Source: Brevibacillus_D fluminis_A (lineage in GTDB: Bacteria; Bacillota; Bacilli; Brevibacillales; Brevibacillaceae). Taken from it: a stretch of DNA of 64,000 nt. The first letter of the stretch is position 1. Each line of letters opens with the position of its first letter. The notes under the pieces are model-generated. The model did not search any database, was not told the origin of the DNA, and worked only from the letters and a program-made list of their open reading frames with translations. The translations under genes and the position numbers were made by a program. The stretch lies in assembly GCF_052072235.1 (NCBI RefSeq), contig NZ_CM125436.1:3280001-3344000 (forward strand), written 5' to 3'. Shown here one piece after another: positions 24,719-33,132 of the stretch.

Positions 24719-25840
24719 TTATAACCAGAACCGATTTCGTTCGATCGCTTGCACCAGTCGTTCCATATCTTCCGGAAAGACGTGGCCGATGTTTCCGATG
24801 CGGAACGTATCTGCTGCCGAAATTTTTCCAGGGTAGATGACGAAGCCTTCTTTTTTCAAGCGTTCATAAAATCCCGCAAACGTAAAGGCACTCTCATCCG
24901 GATAGTAAAAGGACGTAATGATTGGCGACTGGTGTTCGCGCGATAGCAGTGTGCGAAAACCCATTTGCTCCATCCCTTCGACCAGTGTGCGCTGACTTGT
25001 ACGGTAGCGGTCGGCTCTCGCACGGACACCGCCCTCTTTCTCAAGCTCCAGCATGGCTTGGTAAAAGGCTCGCACCACATGCGTCGGGGACGTATACCGC
25101 CATTTGCCATGCTGCTCCTCCATTGTCTGCCATTGGTCGACGAGATCGAGCGAGAGCGACCGCGCCTGGCCTTTGCATTTGACCAACTCTTCCTCTTTTG
25201 CGAGCACAAAGCCGAAACCGGGAACGCCCTGGATGCACTTGTTCGCGCTGCTGATGAGGAAATCGATTTGCAGTGCCGCGATGTCCATTTCCACACCGCC
25301 GAAGCTGCTCATGGCGTCGACAATAAACACTTTTCCATACGATTTGGCGATTCGACCAACTTCCGCGATCGGATTGAGCATGCCGGTGGTTGTTTCGCAA
25401 TGAACGACTGCCACATGGGTGATCGACGGATCGCTATTTAGCAGCGCATCAAGTTTCTCCGGCTCGACTGGCGAGATTTCGCCAAAGTCGAGGACGACAT
25501 TCGCAATATTCAGCACATTCGCCATCTGCACAATGCGGTTGCCGTAAGCGCCGTTTGTCAAGATAGCGAGCTTGCCGTCCCGCGGTACCACGGTTCCAAT
25601 CACCGCTTCCACGGAAAAGCTGCCGCTCCCTTGCATCAGTACAGATGTGTAGCCTTTCGGGTTTTCGGCTGCGATTCCGACAAGCTTGTGACGGATTGAC
25701 TGAACCAGTTCGTTGTAATCCCGATCCCAGGTGCACCAGTCGCGCAGCATCGCAGCCTTCACGCCTTTTGTGGTCGAAAGCGGTCCTGGCGTTAGCAGCA
25801 AATACGGATTGTCCGGCAATGTGTTTGGATCAAATGTCAT
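24719..25840 (-). CDS. phnW: 2-aminoethylphosphonate:pyruvate transaminase
   Basis: A 373-residue class-V aminotransferase that converts AEP and pyruvate to phosphonoacetaldehyde and alanine. The PLP lysine is K201 in SSANKCIQG and the cofactor-ring aspartate is D175 in VDAMSSFG. The N-terminal LLLTPGPLSTT, MLRDWCTWDRDY and MQGSGSFSVEA blocks are diagnostic of PhnW among this family. ATG follows AGGGGGAGAGATAACG. It starts two bases after the phnX stop. Cytosolic; no extra targeting tail is evident. Confidence 0.94.
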   Translation of the reverse strand: MTFDPNTLPDNPYLLLTPGPLSTTKGVKAAMLRDWCTWDRDYNELVQSIRHKLVGIAAENPKGYTSVLMQGSGSFSVEAVIGTVVPRDGKLAILTNGAYGNRIVQMANVLNIANVVLDFGEISPVEPEKLDALLNSDPSITHVAVVHCETTTGMLNPIAEVGRIAKSYGKVFIVDAMSSFGGVEMDIAALQIDFLISSANKCIQGVPGFGFVLAKEEELVKCKGQARSLSLDLVDQWQTMEEQHGKWRYTSPTHVVRAFYQAMLELEKEGGVRARADRYRTSQRTLVEGMEQMGFRTLLSREHQSPIITSFYYPDESAFTFAGFYERLKKEGFVIYPGKISAADTFRIGNIGHVFPEDMERLVQAIERNRFWL

Positions 25841-25842
25841 CG

Positions 25843-26637
25843 TTATCTCTCCCCCTGTGCAAGTCGCAAATTGATTTTGGGAATCACTTTGTCCAGATCG
25901 CCAATCGTGTCGATAATGTAATCCGCGCCGGCAGCCTTGAATTTTTTGGCGACTGCCTCCATGCGGTCCGCAAGCTCATCCGGGTCGCATGCCGCCACTT
26001 CCTGCTCGCTCATCCCCAGCTCGCTGCTCCCTTTCAAAATCCCGACGGACCAGGCGCCAGCGCTCACCCCCTCCTTGATGTCGCTTAACGTGTCGCCGAC
26101 CTTGATGACATGCTTCATCGGGTAGACCCCCAGGTTGATCGCATTTTGATAACACATCCACGGATACGGCCGGCCCTGCGGCATTTCTGTCGGCGTCACC
26201 AGCGAGTCTGGCGCATAGCCGCGCTTTTTCGCTTCGGGCGCCACGACGGCCATCATCTCTTTCGTGTAACCGGTCGTTGAACCGATCTTGATCCCGTCGC
26301 GCCGCAATCGCTCGACCAGCTCCAGCACACCCGGAATCGGCGTGCAATAGTTTTTCAGAATGGAGAAAAGCATCGGCTCGAAATCCGCGTACAGCATATC
26401 CACATCTTTTTCCGTCGGTGCCCTGCCATATTTCTCCTTCCACAGATTGGCGATGCGCTCCATTTTCAGCATCGTGTCGATATGATCCCATTTTAACAGG
26501 CCCATCGGGGCGCGCGCCTCTTCGTGCAGCACCTCGATGCCGCGTTTGCGAAACACTTCAATGAACACATCCAAGGGAGCGAAACAGCCGTAATCGACGG
26601 TTGTTCCCGCCCAGTCAAAAATGACAGCTTTGATCAT
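25843..26637 (-). CDS. phnX: Phosphonoacetaldehyde hydrolase (phosphonatase)
   Basis: A 264-residue HAD-superfamily enzyme that splits phosphonoacetaldehyde into acetaldehyde and phosphate. The nucleophile is D8 in FDWAGTTVD, with Ala at D+2 as is normal for PhnX. The Schiff-base lysine is K49 in ARAPMGLLKWDHI, within the cap domain. GSTTGYTKEMM and VGDTLSDIKEGVSAG complete the HAD motifs. The length equals that of Bacillus PhnX, so no encapsulation tail is present. Its product acetaldehyde is the expected substrate of the compartment's aldehyde dehydrogenase. Confidence 0.95.
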   Translation of the reverse strand: MIKAVIFDWAGTTVDYGCFAPLDVFIEVFRKRGIEVLHEEARAPMGLLKWDHIDTMLKMERIANLWKEKYGRAPTEKDVDMLYADFEPMLFSILKNYCTPIPGVLELVERLRRDGIKIGSTTGYTKEMMAVVAPEAKKRGYAPDSLVTPTEMPQGRPYPWMCYQNAINLGVYPMKHVIKVGDTLSDIKEGVSAGAWSVGILKGSSELGMSEQEVAACDPDELADRMEAVAKKFKAAGADYIIDTIGDLDKVIPKINLRLAQGER

Positions 26638-26653
26638 GATTTCCTCCCCTACC

Positions 26654-28360
26654 TTATCTGGTTTGCCATGCCTCGACGCGCTTGCGCAATCGCTTGGTGA
26701 CGAATTCGTAGACGATGCGGATCAGGATGTTCGTCAGTACGATCAGCACGGACATCGCTGCGGCTGGCGCCACATCGCCGGCATCATCCATATTGACGAT
26801 CGCCACCGAGGCCAGCTTGAAATCGGCCGAATACAGGAAGACGACTGCCGAGATCGTGACCATCGAATTGATGAAATAATAGACCGCAATTTCCAAAATG
26901 GTTGGCAGCGACATCGGCACGGTCACGCGGAAAAACGTCTTGTAAAACGGGACCCCCATCGATTCGGAAGCCATCTCAAATTCACGGTCCAGCTTTTTCA
27001 AAGCCGATGTCGCCGAAATGAACGGAACGGCGTAAAAGTGAATGACATTGGCTAAAATGAGAATCGCGATCGTGCCATACATCCAGTTCAGCGGATTATC
27101 CGGGTTGTTGAAGTAGAAAATGTAAGCCAAACCGATCACCAGCCCCGGCAATGCGAGCGGCAAAATGGAGAGAAAATAACCGATCATCCGCACGCCTTTG
27201 AGATAGCGGGACTTTTCGATCAGGTAGGCATACAGGAATGTAATGATCGTTCCTGCCACCGCCGAGTAAAAAGAGACGGTCAAGCTGTTCCAAAACGGCT
27301 CCAAGCCTTCACCCGCAACGGTGGAAAAATCAAAATGCATGAACGATAACGACAGATCATAAGGCCATACTTTCACCAAGGAAGCGAACACGACGGTGAT
27401 CAGCAGGATGAAGATCGCGGCTGAAATGACGGCGCAATAGGCGAAATACAAGTTGTCTCGCCACGATTGCGGCACGATTTTGTACGGCGTTGATTTGGCC
27501 GTAATGGCTGCGCTCTGTTTTCGTTCAACGATGCGGTCTACGATGAAGGCCAGGATGGCCGGCAGAATCAGGATAAGTCCCACGGTCGCGCCCATCGACA
27601 GATTTTGCTGTCCGATGACGTGCTTGTAAACATCCGTTGCCAGCACGTTGTACTGCCCGCCCACCACTTTCGGGGCGCCAAAATCCGTGAAGCTCATGCT
27701 AAAGCAGACGAAAATGGCACTTACGAGTCCGTACTTGACATTCGGCAGCGTGACGGTCAAAAACTTGCGCGTTTTCCCGGCGCCAAGCGTCTCGGCTGCT
27801 TCATATAAATTGTAGTCCGCGAACATCAGCGAGGCGGCGAGGATCAAATAGGCTTGCGGGAATGTATAGATGACCTCAGAAATGATGATCCCGACCGGTC
27901 CGTACAGCTCGATCTGGATGCCATGCTCAAACATTCCGAAAAACCCTTTGGTAATCAACCCTTGATTGCCGAACAAATAGGTGAGGGCGATCCCGTGCAT
28001 CATCGTCGGTGAAAACAAGGGAAGCAGTGCGACATACCGGAAAAACACTTTCCCTTTCATGTCCGTTCGCGTCAGCGCGTATGCGTACAAAAAGGCGAGC
28101 GAGACGGAAATCAGTGTCGTTACAACCGAGATGTACATCGTGTTGGAAAACGAGAGCGAAAGCGCCGGGGTAGAGAAATAGTGGATGAGATTGGTCAACC
28201 CGATATAGTTGCCTTGGCTGTCCACGAACACTTTGCTGAACAAATCGCCCAATGGCAGCAGCACGCTGATAAACAGGCTCACGACCATCGCGGTGATCAA
28301 AATCTTTTGGAGCCATTCGTCCCGCCCCATTTTCTGACGGACGACTCTAGTCGAAAACAT
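26654..28360 (-). CDS. AEP-type ABC transporter permease, two fused permease domains
   Basis: A 568-residue integral membrane protein with about twelve hydrophobic segments and two binding-protein-dependent permease domains in tandem. The EAA-type cytoplasmic loops are visible near YEAAETLGAGKTRKF in the first half and FEMASESMGVPFYKTF in the second. This architecture is shared by FbpB-type iron permeases and by the permease of AEP importers; the neighbouring phnW and phnX decide for AEP. It would form one channel with the ATPase and the binding lipoprotein encoded just upstream. Confidence 0.85.
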   Translation of the reverse strand: MFSTRVVRQKMGRDEWLQKILITAMVVSLFISVLLPLGDLFSKVFVDSQGNYIGLTNLIHYFSTPALSLSFSNTMYISVVTTLISVSLAFLYAYALTRTDMKGKVFFRYVALLPLFSPTMMHGIALTYLFGNQGLITKGFFGMFEHGIQIELYGPVGIIISEVIYTFPQAYLILAASLMFADYNLYEAAETLGAGKTRKFLTVTLPNVKYGLVSAIFVCFSMSFTDFGAPKVVGGQYNVLATDVYKHVIGQQNLSMGATVGLILILPAILAFIVDRIVERKQSAAITAKSTPYKIVPQSWRDNLYFAYCAVISAAIFILLITVVFASLVKVWPYDLSLSFMHFDFSTVAGEGLEPFWNSLTVSFYSAVAGTIITFLYAYLIEKSRYLKGVRMIGYFLSILPLALPGLVIGLAYIFYFNNPDNPLNWMYGTIAILILANVIHFYAVPFISATSALKKLDREFEMASESMGVPFYKTFFRVTVPMSLPTILEIAVYYFINSMVTISAVVFLYSADFKLASVAIVNMDDAGDVAPAAAMSVLIVLTNILIRIVYEFVTKRLRKRVEAWQTR

Positions 28361-28375
28361 CGCATCACCCCCTCG

Positions 28376-29428
28376 TCACTTTGCCACTTTCGCCTGATCA
28401 AACGAAATCAGGCGCTCCATCGGCAGCTCAAGCCAAACCGGTTTGTTTTTGGACAAGCGCAAGCGCGTTGCCTGGTGCATGGGCAAATCGATCGTCATGA
28501 ACGACTCCGCATGGTCCCCCGCATCAGAGCGCAGCTGAAGCAGCACGCGGTAGATCGAGCCTCGAAATTCCATGTCTCTGACGATCGCTTTGATTCCATA
28601 CCCTTCGTCATCGTTTTGCTGCTCCACGACGTGGACGTTTTCCGGACGAATCGCCAGCAGTCCATTTTGCTCTTGCTGCAATCCGGCAAAGTGGTTCGGT
28701 TCAAAGAAATTGATCGCGCCGATGAAATCAGCGACAAATGGCGAATTTGGCCGATCGTACACTTCCTGCGGTGACCCCACCTGCACGACTTCCGCATTGT
28801 TCATGACGACGATTTTGTCCGCCATTGTGAGCGCTTCGTCCTGATCGTGCGTAACCATGATCGTTGTGATCCCGATTTTTTCATGCAGATTGCGGATTTC
28901 CCGCCGCAGCTTCAGCCGAACTTTGGCATCGAGCGCGGACAGTGGTTCGTCCAGCAGCAAGAAATCGGGCGACAGCGCGATCGCCCTCGCCAAGGCGATG
29001 CGCTGCTGCTGTCCGCCGGAGAGCTGGGATGGATATTTGTCGCGAATGTGGGTCAAGTCGATCAGCCCCAGCACCTCGCTTACTTTATCCGCAATCTCCT
29101 TTTTGGACATTTTTTTGGCTTTCAGTCCGTAGGCGATGTTTTGGGCGGCGGTCAAATTCGGAAATAAGGCGTACGACTGGAACATCATGCCGAAATTCCG
29201 CTTGGCAGGAGGCAAAGAGGTGATCTCTTTGCCATTGACCATGATCCGTCCGGCGTTCGGCTGTTCCAGTCCGGCGATGATCCGAAGCAGTGTCGTTTTG
29301 CCGCAGCCGCTCGGCCCAAGCAAACAGACAAATTCATTCTTCTCCATAGAGATGTTGATATTGTGCAACGCCGTAAACTTTCCAAATGTTTTGGAAATTC
29401 CTTGGATGGAGAAATACGACTGGCTCAT
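28376..29428 (-). CDS. AEP-type ABC transporter ATP-binding protein
   Basis: A 350-residue ATPase with Walker A GPSGCGKTT, Q-loop MMFQSYALFP, signature LSGGQQQR, Walker B LLLDEPLSALD and an H-loop in VTHDQDEAL. A C-terminal TOBE-like domain (LLAIRPENVHV) follows, as in the Fbp/Pot/PhnT group. The ATG at 29428 follows GGGAGGAGGTC and replaces a start nine codons upstream whose residues overlap that site. It energises import through the double-domain permease encoded next. Confidence 0.88.
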   Translation of the reverse strand: MSQSYFSIQGISKTFGKFTALHNINISMEKNEFVCLLGPSGCGKTTLLRIIAGLEQPNAGRIMVNGKEITSLPPAKRNFGMMFQSYALFPNLTAAQNIAYGLKAKKMSKKEIADKVSEVLGLIDLTHIRDKYPSQLSGGQQQRIALARAIALSPDFLLLDEPLSALDAKVRLKLRREIRNLHEKIGITTIMVTHDQDEALTMADKIVVMNNAEVVQVGSPQEVYDRPNSPFVADFIGAINFFEPNHFAGLQQEQNGLLAIRPENVHVVEQQNDDEGYGIKAIVRDMEFRGSIYRVLLQLRSDAGDHAESFMTIDLPMHQATRLRLSKNKPVWLELPMERLISFDQAKVAK

Positions 29429-29474
29429 GATTTTTTGACCTCCTCCCTCTCGCAATGGTGCACACGTCCGATTC

Positions 29475-30548
29475 CTAGTTTTTCGGCTCGCTCTTTACGC
29501 TGAAGCGCTTATCCCACTCGGCCAGCCATTTGTCACGTTCGGTCGCGCTCTTGTTCAGATCGTTTTTCATCAGTTGCTTCAGCGGGTCGGCCGGATAGCC
29601 TTCCGGATACACTTGATTAGGGTTGGCGACAGCCAGGATCGCGAAGTTTTTGCCGTACTCCTTCATCGCATCATCCGAGATGGCCCAATCGAGGAATGTT
29701 TTCGCCTCTGGCTTGATTTCTTTTTTCTTCACCAGTGCGTTCGATTCCGGGTCCCAGCCAGAGCCTTCTTTCGGGAAGACGACTTCTACCGGAGCGCCTT
29801 TTTTCTTCTCCGTCACCCCACGGTAGCCAAAAGAGATGCCGATCGGATACTCGCCCGCTGCAGCCATTTTCGCAGGCTTGGAGCCCGAATGCGTATAGAT
29901 GCCGATGTTGTCATGCAGCTTGCTCATGTAATCCCAGCCTTGCTTTTCGCCAAACAGCTGCAGGAATGCGGCGATGGTGAAAAATCCCGTGCCGGATGAC
30001 GACGGATTCGGCATGACGATCAACCCTTTGTACTCGGGCTTGATCAAATCCGCGTAAGATTGCGGGATCGGCAGGTTGCGCTTCTCCAGTTCGACTTTGT
30101 TCACAACGAAAGCGGTTTCATAGACATCGATCCCAACCCAATGCGTCGGCTCTTTATCATCTTTAAACTGTGGCGACACTCGCTCTACCCCTTTTGGTGA
30201 ATAAGGTTCCAGCATGCCGTTATGGTCGGCGACCAGCAAGCTGGAGGCGGAGACACCCCAGACCACGTCTGCTTGTGGATTATCTTTTTCCGCTAACAAT
30301 TTTGCCGTGATGACACCCGTTGAATCGCGAACGATATTGACTTTGATATCGGCATTGGTCTTCTTGAACGATTCCAGATACGCTTTGATCTGATCGTCTT
30401 CCAATGCGGTATAGACCGTGATTTCTTTCGAACCGCCGGATTGCGAGGGATTTGCTTGTGACGTTTCCGCGCTCTTGCCTCCGCCGCAACCGCTCAAAAC
30501 CGTAATGGCCAAAGCAGTCAAAGCCAATGGATGCCACCATTTTTTCAT
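29475..30548 (-). CDS. AEP-type ABC transporter substrate-binding lipoprotein
   Basis: A 357-residue lipoprotein: basic start MKKWW, hydrophobic core and lipobox VLSGC with Cys21. The mature part begins with a Ser/Gln-rich linker, then ITVYTALEDDQIKAYLESFK and VRDSTGVITAKL, as in bacterial extracellular solute-binding proteins of the iron/AEP (Fbp/PhnS) class. The metal-ligand tyrosines of ferric binders are not obvious, which favours an organic ligand. It is the first gene of the thirteen-gene operon. Anchored on the outer membrane face, it should capture AEP. Confidence 0.86.
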   Translation of the reverse strand: MKKWWHPLALTALAITVLSGCGGGKSAETSQANPSQSGGSKEITVYTALEDDQIKAYLESFKKTNADIKVNIVRDSTGVITAKLLAEKDNPQADVVWGVSASSLLVADHNGMLEPYSPKGVERVSPQFKDDKEPTHWVGIDVYETAFVVNKVELEKRNLPIPQSYADLIKPEYKGLIVMPNPSSSGTGFFTIAAFLQLFGEKQGWDYMSKLHDNIGIYTHSGSKPAKMAAAGEYPIGISFGYRGVTEKKKGAPVEVVFPKEGSGWDPESNALVKKKEIKPEAKTFLDWAISDDAMKEYGKNFAILAVANPNQVYPEGYPADPLKQLMKNDLNKSATERDKWLAEWDKRFSVKSEPKN

Positions 30549-30752
30549 CTGAATGCCCCCTTTTGGATGGAATTGCTTTTTTCTTTTTTCAGATTCGCTT
30601 GAATTTCCTTTGCTTCCTTCTCATTCCCTTTTGTTTCAGCAATCTCCTTGTTTTTCCTTGGGATTTTTCCAACCACACTCCATTCTCGCTATGATTCCAC
30701 GAAATTTGATTGTTTTTTGCTTTTTTTAGTTGATTTTACTTTGGTTGTGATT
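30549..30752 (-). promoter_or_regulatory. Long purine-rich leader of the phnS operon
   Basis: About 200 bases lie between the predicted transcription start and the phnS ATG. On the transcript strand the leader is very A/G-rich, contains the repeated word CCAAGGAAAAACAA (30648-30661) and shows no long stem, convincing terminator or leader peptide with a good ribosome binding site. It may hold operators for the DeoR-type regulator. Confidence 0.4.
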
Positions 30753-30782
30753 ATTATATAATTAATTGAGCAAAAATTTCAA
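30753..30782 (-). promoter_or_regulatory. Sigma-A promoter of the phosphonate/BMC operon
   Basis: On the minus strand TTGAAA (30782-30777), an 18-base spacer and a perfect TATAAT (30758-30753). It is the only strong promoter found upstream of the thirteen genes. Confidence 0.75.
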
Positions 30783-30822
30783 ATATTTTTTATCTACATT
30801 TTCAGCAAAATGAGGTGTTGCC

Positions 30823-31368
30823 ATGGAATACTTGACCCTGATGTATGAACAGCATGTGATCGCCAATCTGGAGATGTATATACGGGTCTTGATCAGTGCG
30901 GTTCTCGGCTTATTCATCGGTTGGGACCGATCGTTCCGGCACAAGCCTGCCGGGCTCAAAACGTATACGTACGTATCGGTCGCATGCACCCTGATCACGC
31001 TGGTCTCCATTTATTCCGCCAAAGTGTATGCCATGCCGAACGCCGGGACACAGATGGACCCGATGCGGCTTGCGGCGCAAATCGTGACCGGACTGGGCTT
31101 CCTCGGTGCCGGTGTCATCCTGAAGGACGGGCTGCAAGTAAAAGGGTTGACCTCGGCGGCGATGATCTTTTTTGCAGGCGGAGTTGGCATCGGAATCGGC
31201 GCAGGGTTTTACGGCATCGTCATTTTTTCCGTGCTGGTCACGTTTTTGTGCGCGCGCTTCAGCTCCCGTTTTGAAGAAAAATCGCTTCGCCGCACCGCCG
31301 AGCATCCGCAAGTTCACTCGACACACGAACCGTTTCATGAATCACATTCCTATAAAGAGCATGGTTGA
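30823..31368 (+). CDS. MgtC/SapB family membrane protein
   Basis: A 181-residue protein with four or five hydrophobic segments. It carries the family signature in RVLISAVLGLFIGWDRSFRH, KPAGLKTYTYVSVACTLIT and GLGFLGAGVILKDG, followed by VKGLTSAAMIF. The last 35 residues are His-rich and hydrophilic (HPQVHSTHEPFHESHSYKEH), possibly metal-binding. MgtC proteins act in magnesium homeostasis and regulation of membrane ATPases. The ATG follows GAGGTGTTGCC. It is divergent from the phnS operon and shares its promoter region, but no functional link is evident. Confidence 0.85.
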   Translation: MEYLTLMYEQHVIANLEMYIRVLISAVLGLFIGWDRSFRHKPAGLKTYTYVSVACTLITLVSIYSAKVYAMPNAGTQMDPMRLAAQIVTGLGFLGAGVILKDGLQVKGLTSAAMIFFAGGVGIGIGAGFYGIVIFSVLVTFLCARFSSRFEEKSLRRTAEHPQVHSTHEPFHESHSYKEHG

Positions 31369-31410
31369 TGGCGAGGTGAGGAAGCGAGCTTTGCAGCGCT
31401 AAGGGAAATA

Positions 31411-31440
31411 GAAAAAGGAGGGCTCATCCCCTCCTTTTCC
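31411..31440. terminator. Bidirectional terminator between the MgtC-like and aminopeptidase genes
   Basis: GGAAAAGGAGGG and its complement form a stem (31411-31440) with pyrimidine runs on both sides, between two convergent genes. Confidence 0.8.
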
Positions 31441-31446
31441 CCATTT

Positions 31447-32559
31447 TTATCCTAGCAGTCGCTGCGGATTCAGCCCTTCCAAAGCCGCTGGTACAAACAG
31501 GCCGTCCTTGCGTATCAACACATCGTCAAACCAGATTTCCCCGCCGCCATACTCGGGGCGCTGGATGGAGACCAAATCCCAATGAACCCTGCTGCGGTTG
31601 CCATTGTCGGCTTTTTCGTACGCCCGTCCCGGGGTCAGATGGAAGCTTCCGGCGATTTTTTCATCGAACAGCGTATCGCCCATCGGATGGAGAATGCCCG
31701 GGTGAAACCCGATGGCGAACTCGCCGATATAGCGAGCGCCTTCATCCGTATCGAGAATGCTGTTCAGTTTTTCCGTATGGTTCGCTGTCGCCTCTACGAT
31801 TTTTCCAGCCTGGAACTGAAACTGGATGTGCTCAAATGCATGTCCCTTGTACACGCTCCCAATGTTGTAGGAAATCGTGCCATTGATCGAGTCGCGCACT
31901 GGCGCCGTATACACCTCGCCGTCCGGAATGTTGCGTTTTCCCGCCGCGATCACCGCGCCAATCCCTTTTATGGAAAAACTCACGTCCGTGCCCGGTCCGA
32001 CGATTCGCACCCGATCGGTTCGCTGCATCCAATCGTACAAAGGCACAGCCGCATCGTGCATCCGTTTATAGTCAAACGCACATACATCAAAGTAAAAATC
32101 TTCAAACATCTCGGTTGGCATTTTCGCTTTTTGGGCCAACGCCGTGTTCGGATAGTTGAGCCGCACACCTTTTATCCGATTATCAATGCGCTCGGCAATC
32201 GATTGAAACGCTGATGCATAAAGCCGGTATTTCCCCTCGGGCACGCGGCTAAGCTCGCTGTCGTTTTGCTCGCCATGGATTCCGATATAGCCATCGATTT
32301 CATTCCACATCTGCTCTTCCCATTGCGCAAGCTGATTGGCTTGCGTGGCGGTTACACCTTTCAGCCATTCGCTTTGCAGCTGCTGCCGCTGAAGACGAAC
32401 GTACGGAAATGCGCCTTTGGCATACAGCTTGCGCACCAGTTCGCGAGCAAGCGGCTCCCCTTCGTCAGTCACCGCGATCATGATCCGTTCTTCCGGCTGC
32501 ACATCCAGGCTGTACGAAACGATATTTTCCGCAATTTTTGCAAGTCGGTTATCTTTCAT
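31447..32559 (-). CDS. M29 family metallo-aminopeptidase
   Basis: A 370-residue enzyme of the AmpS/PepS (thermophilic aminopeptidase) family, which removes N-terminal amino acids using a two-metal centre. The probable metal ligands are the Glu of IPDGEVYTAP, the Glu of IGEFAIGF, the His of GSFHLTPG and the His-Asp of SRVHWD. The N-terminal domain has the family's YSLDVQPEERIMI block. Cytosolic; length is close to the family's usual 370-410. It lies downstream of the tRNA operon on the same strand, but a terminator separates them. Confidence 0.88.
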   Translation of the reverse strand: MKDNRLAKIAENIVSYSLDVQPEERIMIAVTDEGEPLARELVRKLYAKGAFPYVRLQRQQLQSEWLKGVTATQANQLAQWEEQMWNEIDGYIGIHGEQNDSELSRVPEGKYRLYASAFQSIAERIDNRIKGVRLNYPNTALAQKAKMPTEMFEDFYFDVCAFDYKRMHDAAVPLYDWMQRTDRVRIVGPGTDVSFSIKGIGAVIAAGKRNIPDGEVYTAPVRDSINGTISYNIGSVYKGHAFEHIQFQFQAGKIVEATANHTEKLNSILDTDEGARYIGEFAIGFHPGILHPMGDTLFDEKIAGSFHLTPGRAYEKADNGNRSRVHWDLVSIQRPEYGGGEIWFDDVLIRKDGLFVPAALEGLNPQRLLG

Positions 32560-32667
32560 GTTCAGTCACTCCCTCGTTCTTTTCGCTATCGATCGTAACA
32601 ACGCAAGATCAGAGAAAGATCAGAGGAAGAGAAAAAGTTTGTCCCGTTTGTCGTTTCTGGCAACAAT

Positions 32668-32709
32668 AAAAAAAGCCTCCACATTACTCATCCGTAATGC
32701 AAAGGCTTT
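32668..32709 (-). terminator. Terminator of the tRNA operon
   Basis: On the minus strand AAAGCCTTTGCATTAC pairs with GTAATGTGGAGGCTTT, with a small internal bulge, followed by a T run. Confidence 0.8.
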
Positions 32710-32722
32710 GATCGCTTATGTA

Positions 32723-32809
32723 TGGTGCGGTCGAGAGGACTTGAACCTCCACGGTGTTGCCACCACTAGAACCTGAATCTAGCGCGTCTGCCAATTCCGC
32801 CACGACCGC
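32723..32809 (-). tRNA. tRNA-Leu (anticodon CAG)
   Basis: An 87-base gene including encoded CCA. The acceptor stem GCGGTCG pairs with CGACCGC. The anticodon stem CTAGA/TCTAG encloses TTCAGGT with anticodon CAG. The long variable arm is as expected for leucine, and the T-loop is GGTTCAAGTCC. Confidence 0.95.
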
Positions 32810-32814
32810 AAACA

Positions 32815-32890
32815 TGGTGCCGGCGATAGGACTTGAACCCACAACCCCCTGATTACAAGTCAGGTGCTCTACCAATTGAGCTACACCGGC
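32815..32890 (-). tRNA. tRNA-Thr (anticodon TGT)
   Basis: A 76-base gene with encoded CCA. The acceptor stem GCCGGTG pairs with CGCCGGC through one wobble pair. The anticodon loop CTTGTAA contains TGT between CCTGA and TCAGG; a TTCAAGT T-loop follows. Confidence 0.95.
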
Positions 32891-32898
32891 AATATTGA

Positions 32899-32991
32899 TG
32901 GCGGATGGGGTGGGATTTGAACCCACGAGACGAGTTATCCCCGTCTACACGATTTCCAATCGTGCTCCTTCGGCCACTCGGACACCCATCC
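32899..32991 (-). tRNA. tRNA-Ser (anticodon GGA)
   Basis: A 93-base gene with encoded CCA. The acceptor stem is GGATGGG/CCCATCC, the anticodon loop TTGGAAA contains GGA between CACGA and TCGTG, and a long variable arm characteristic of serine follows. It is the first gene of the three-tRNA operon. Confidence 0.95.
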
Positions 32992-33032
32992 AGCTTGTAC
33001 AATTTCATCGCTCGTTCTCGGCGACAAGAATG

Positions 33033-33061
33033 AGTATACTACGAAACGTTATCCAAAGCAA
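33033..33061 (-). promoter_or_regulatory. Sigma-A promoter of the Ser-Thr-Leu tRNA operon
   Basis: On the minus strand TTGCTT (33061-33056), a 17-base spacer and TATACT (33038-33033), about 40 bases before tRNA-Ser. Confidence 0.7.
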
Positions 33062-33132
33062 TACCTTTTTTAGATTTCATGAACATAGGTTGTGAGCGGT
33101 TCGGGCATACTACTCCCAAAGGAGGGATTCCG

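Noticed and set aside
26654..30548. Ferric-iron ABC transporter (FbpABC-like)
   Set aside because: The permease and ATPase architecture is shared with iron importers, but co-transcription with phnX and phnW and the absence of obvious iron-ligand tyrosines favour AEP.
30549..30745. Leader peptide or riboswitch in the phnS leader
   Set aside because: The short frames there lack proper ribosome binding sites, and I could not draw a stable conserved RNA fold; only the 14-base word stands out.
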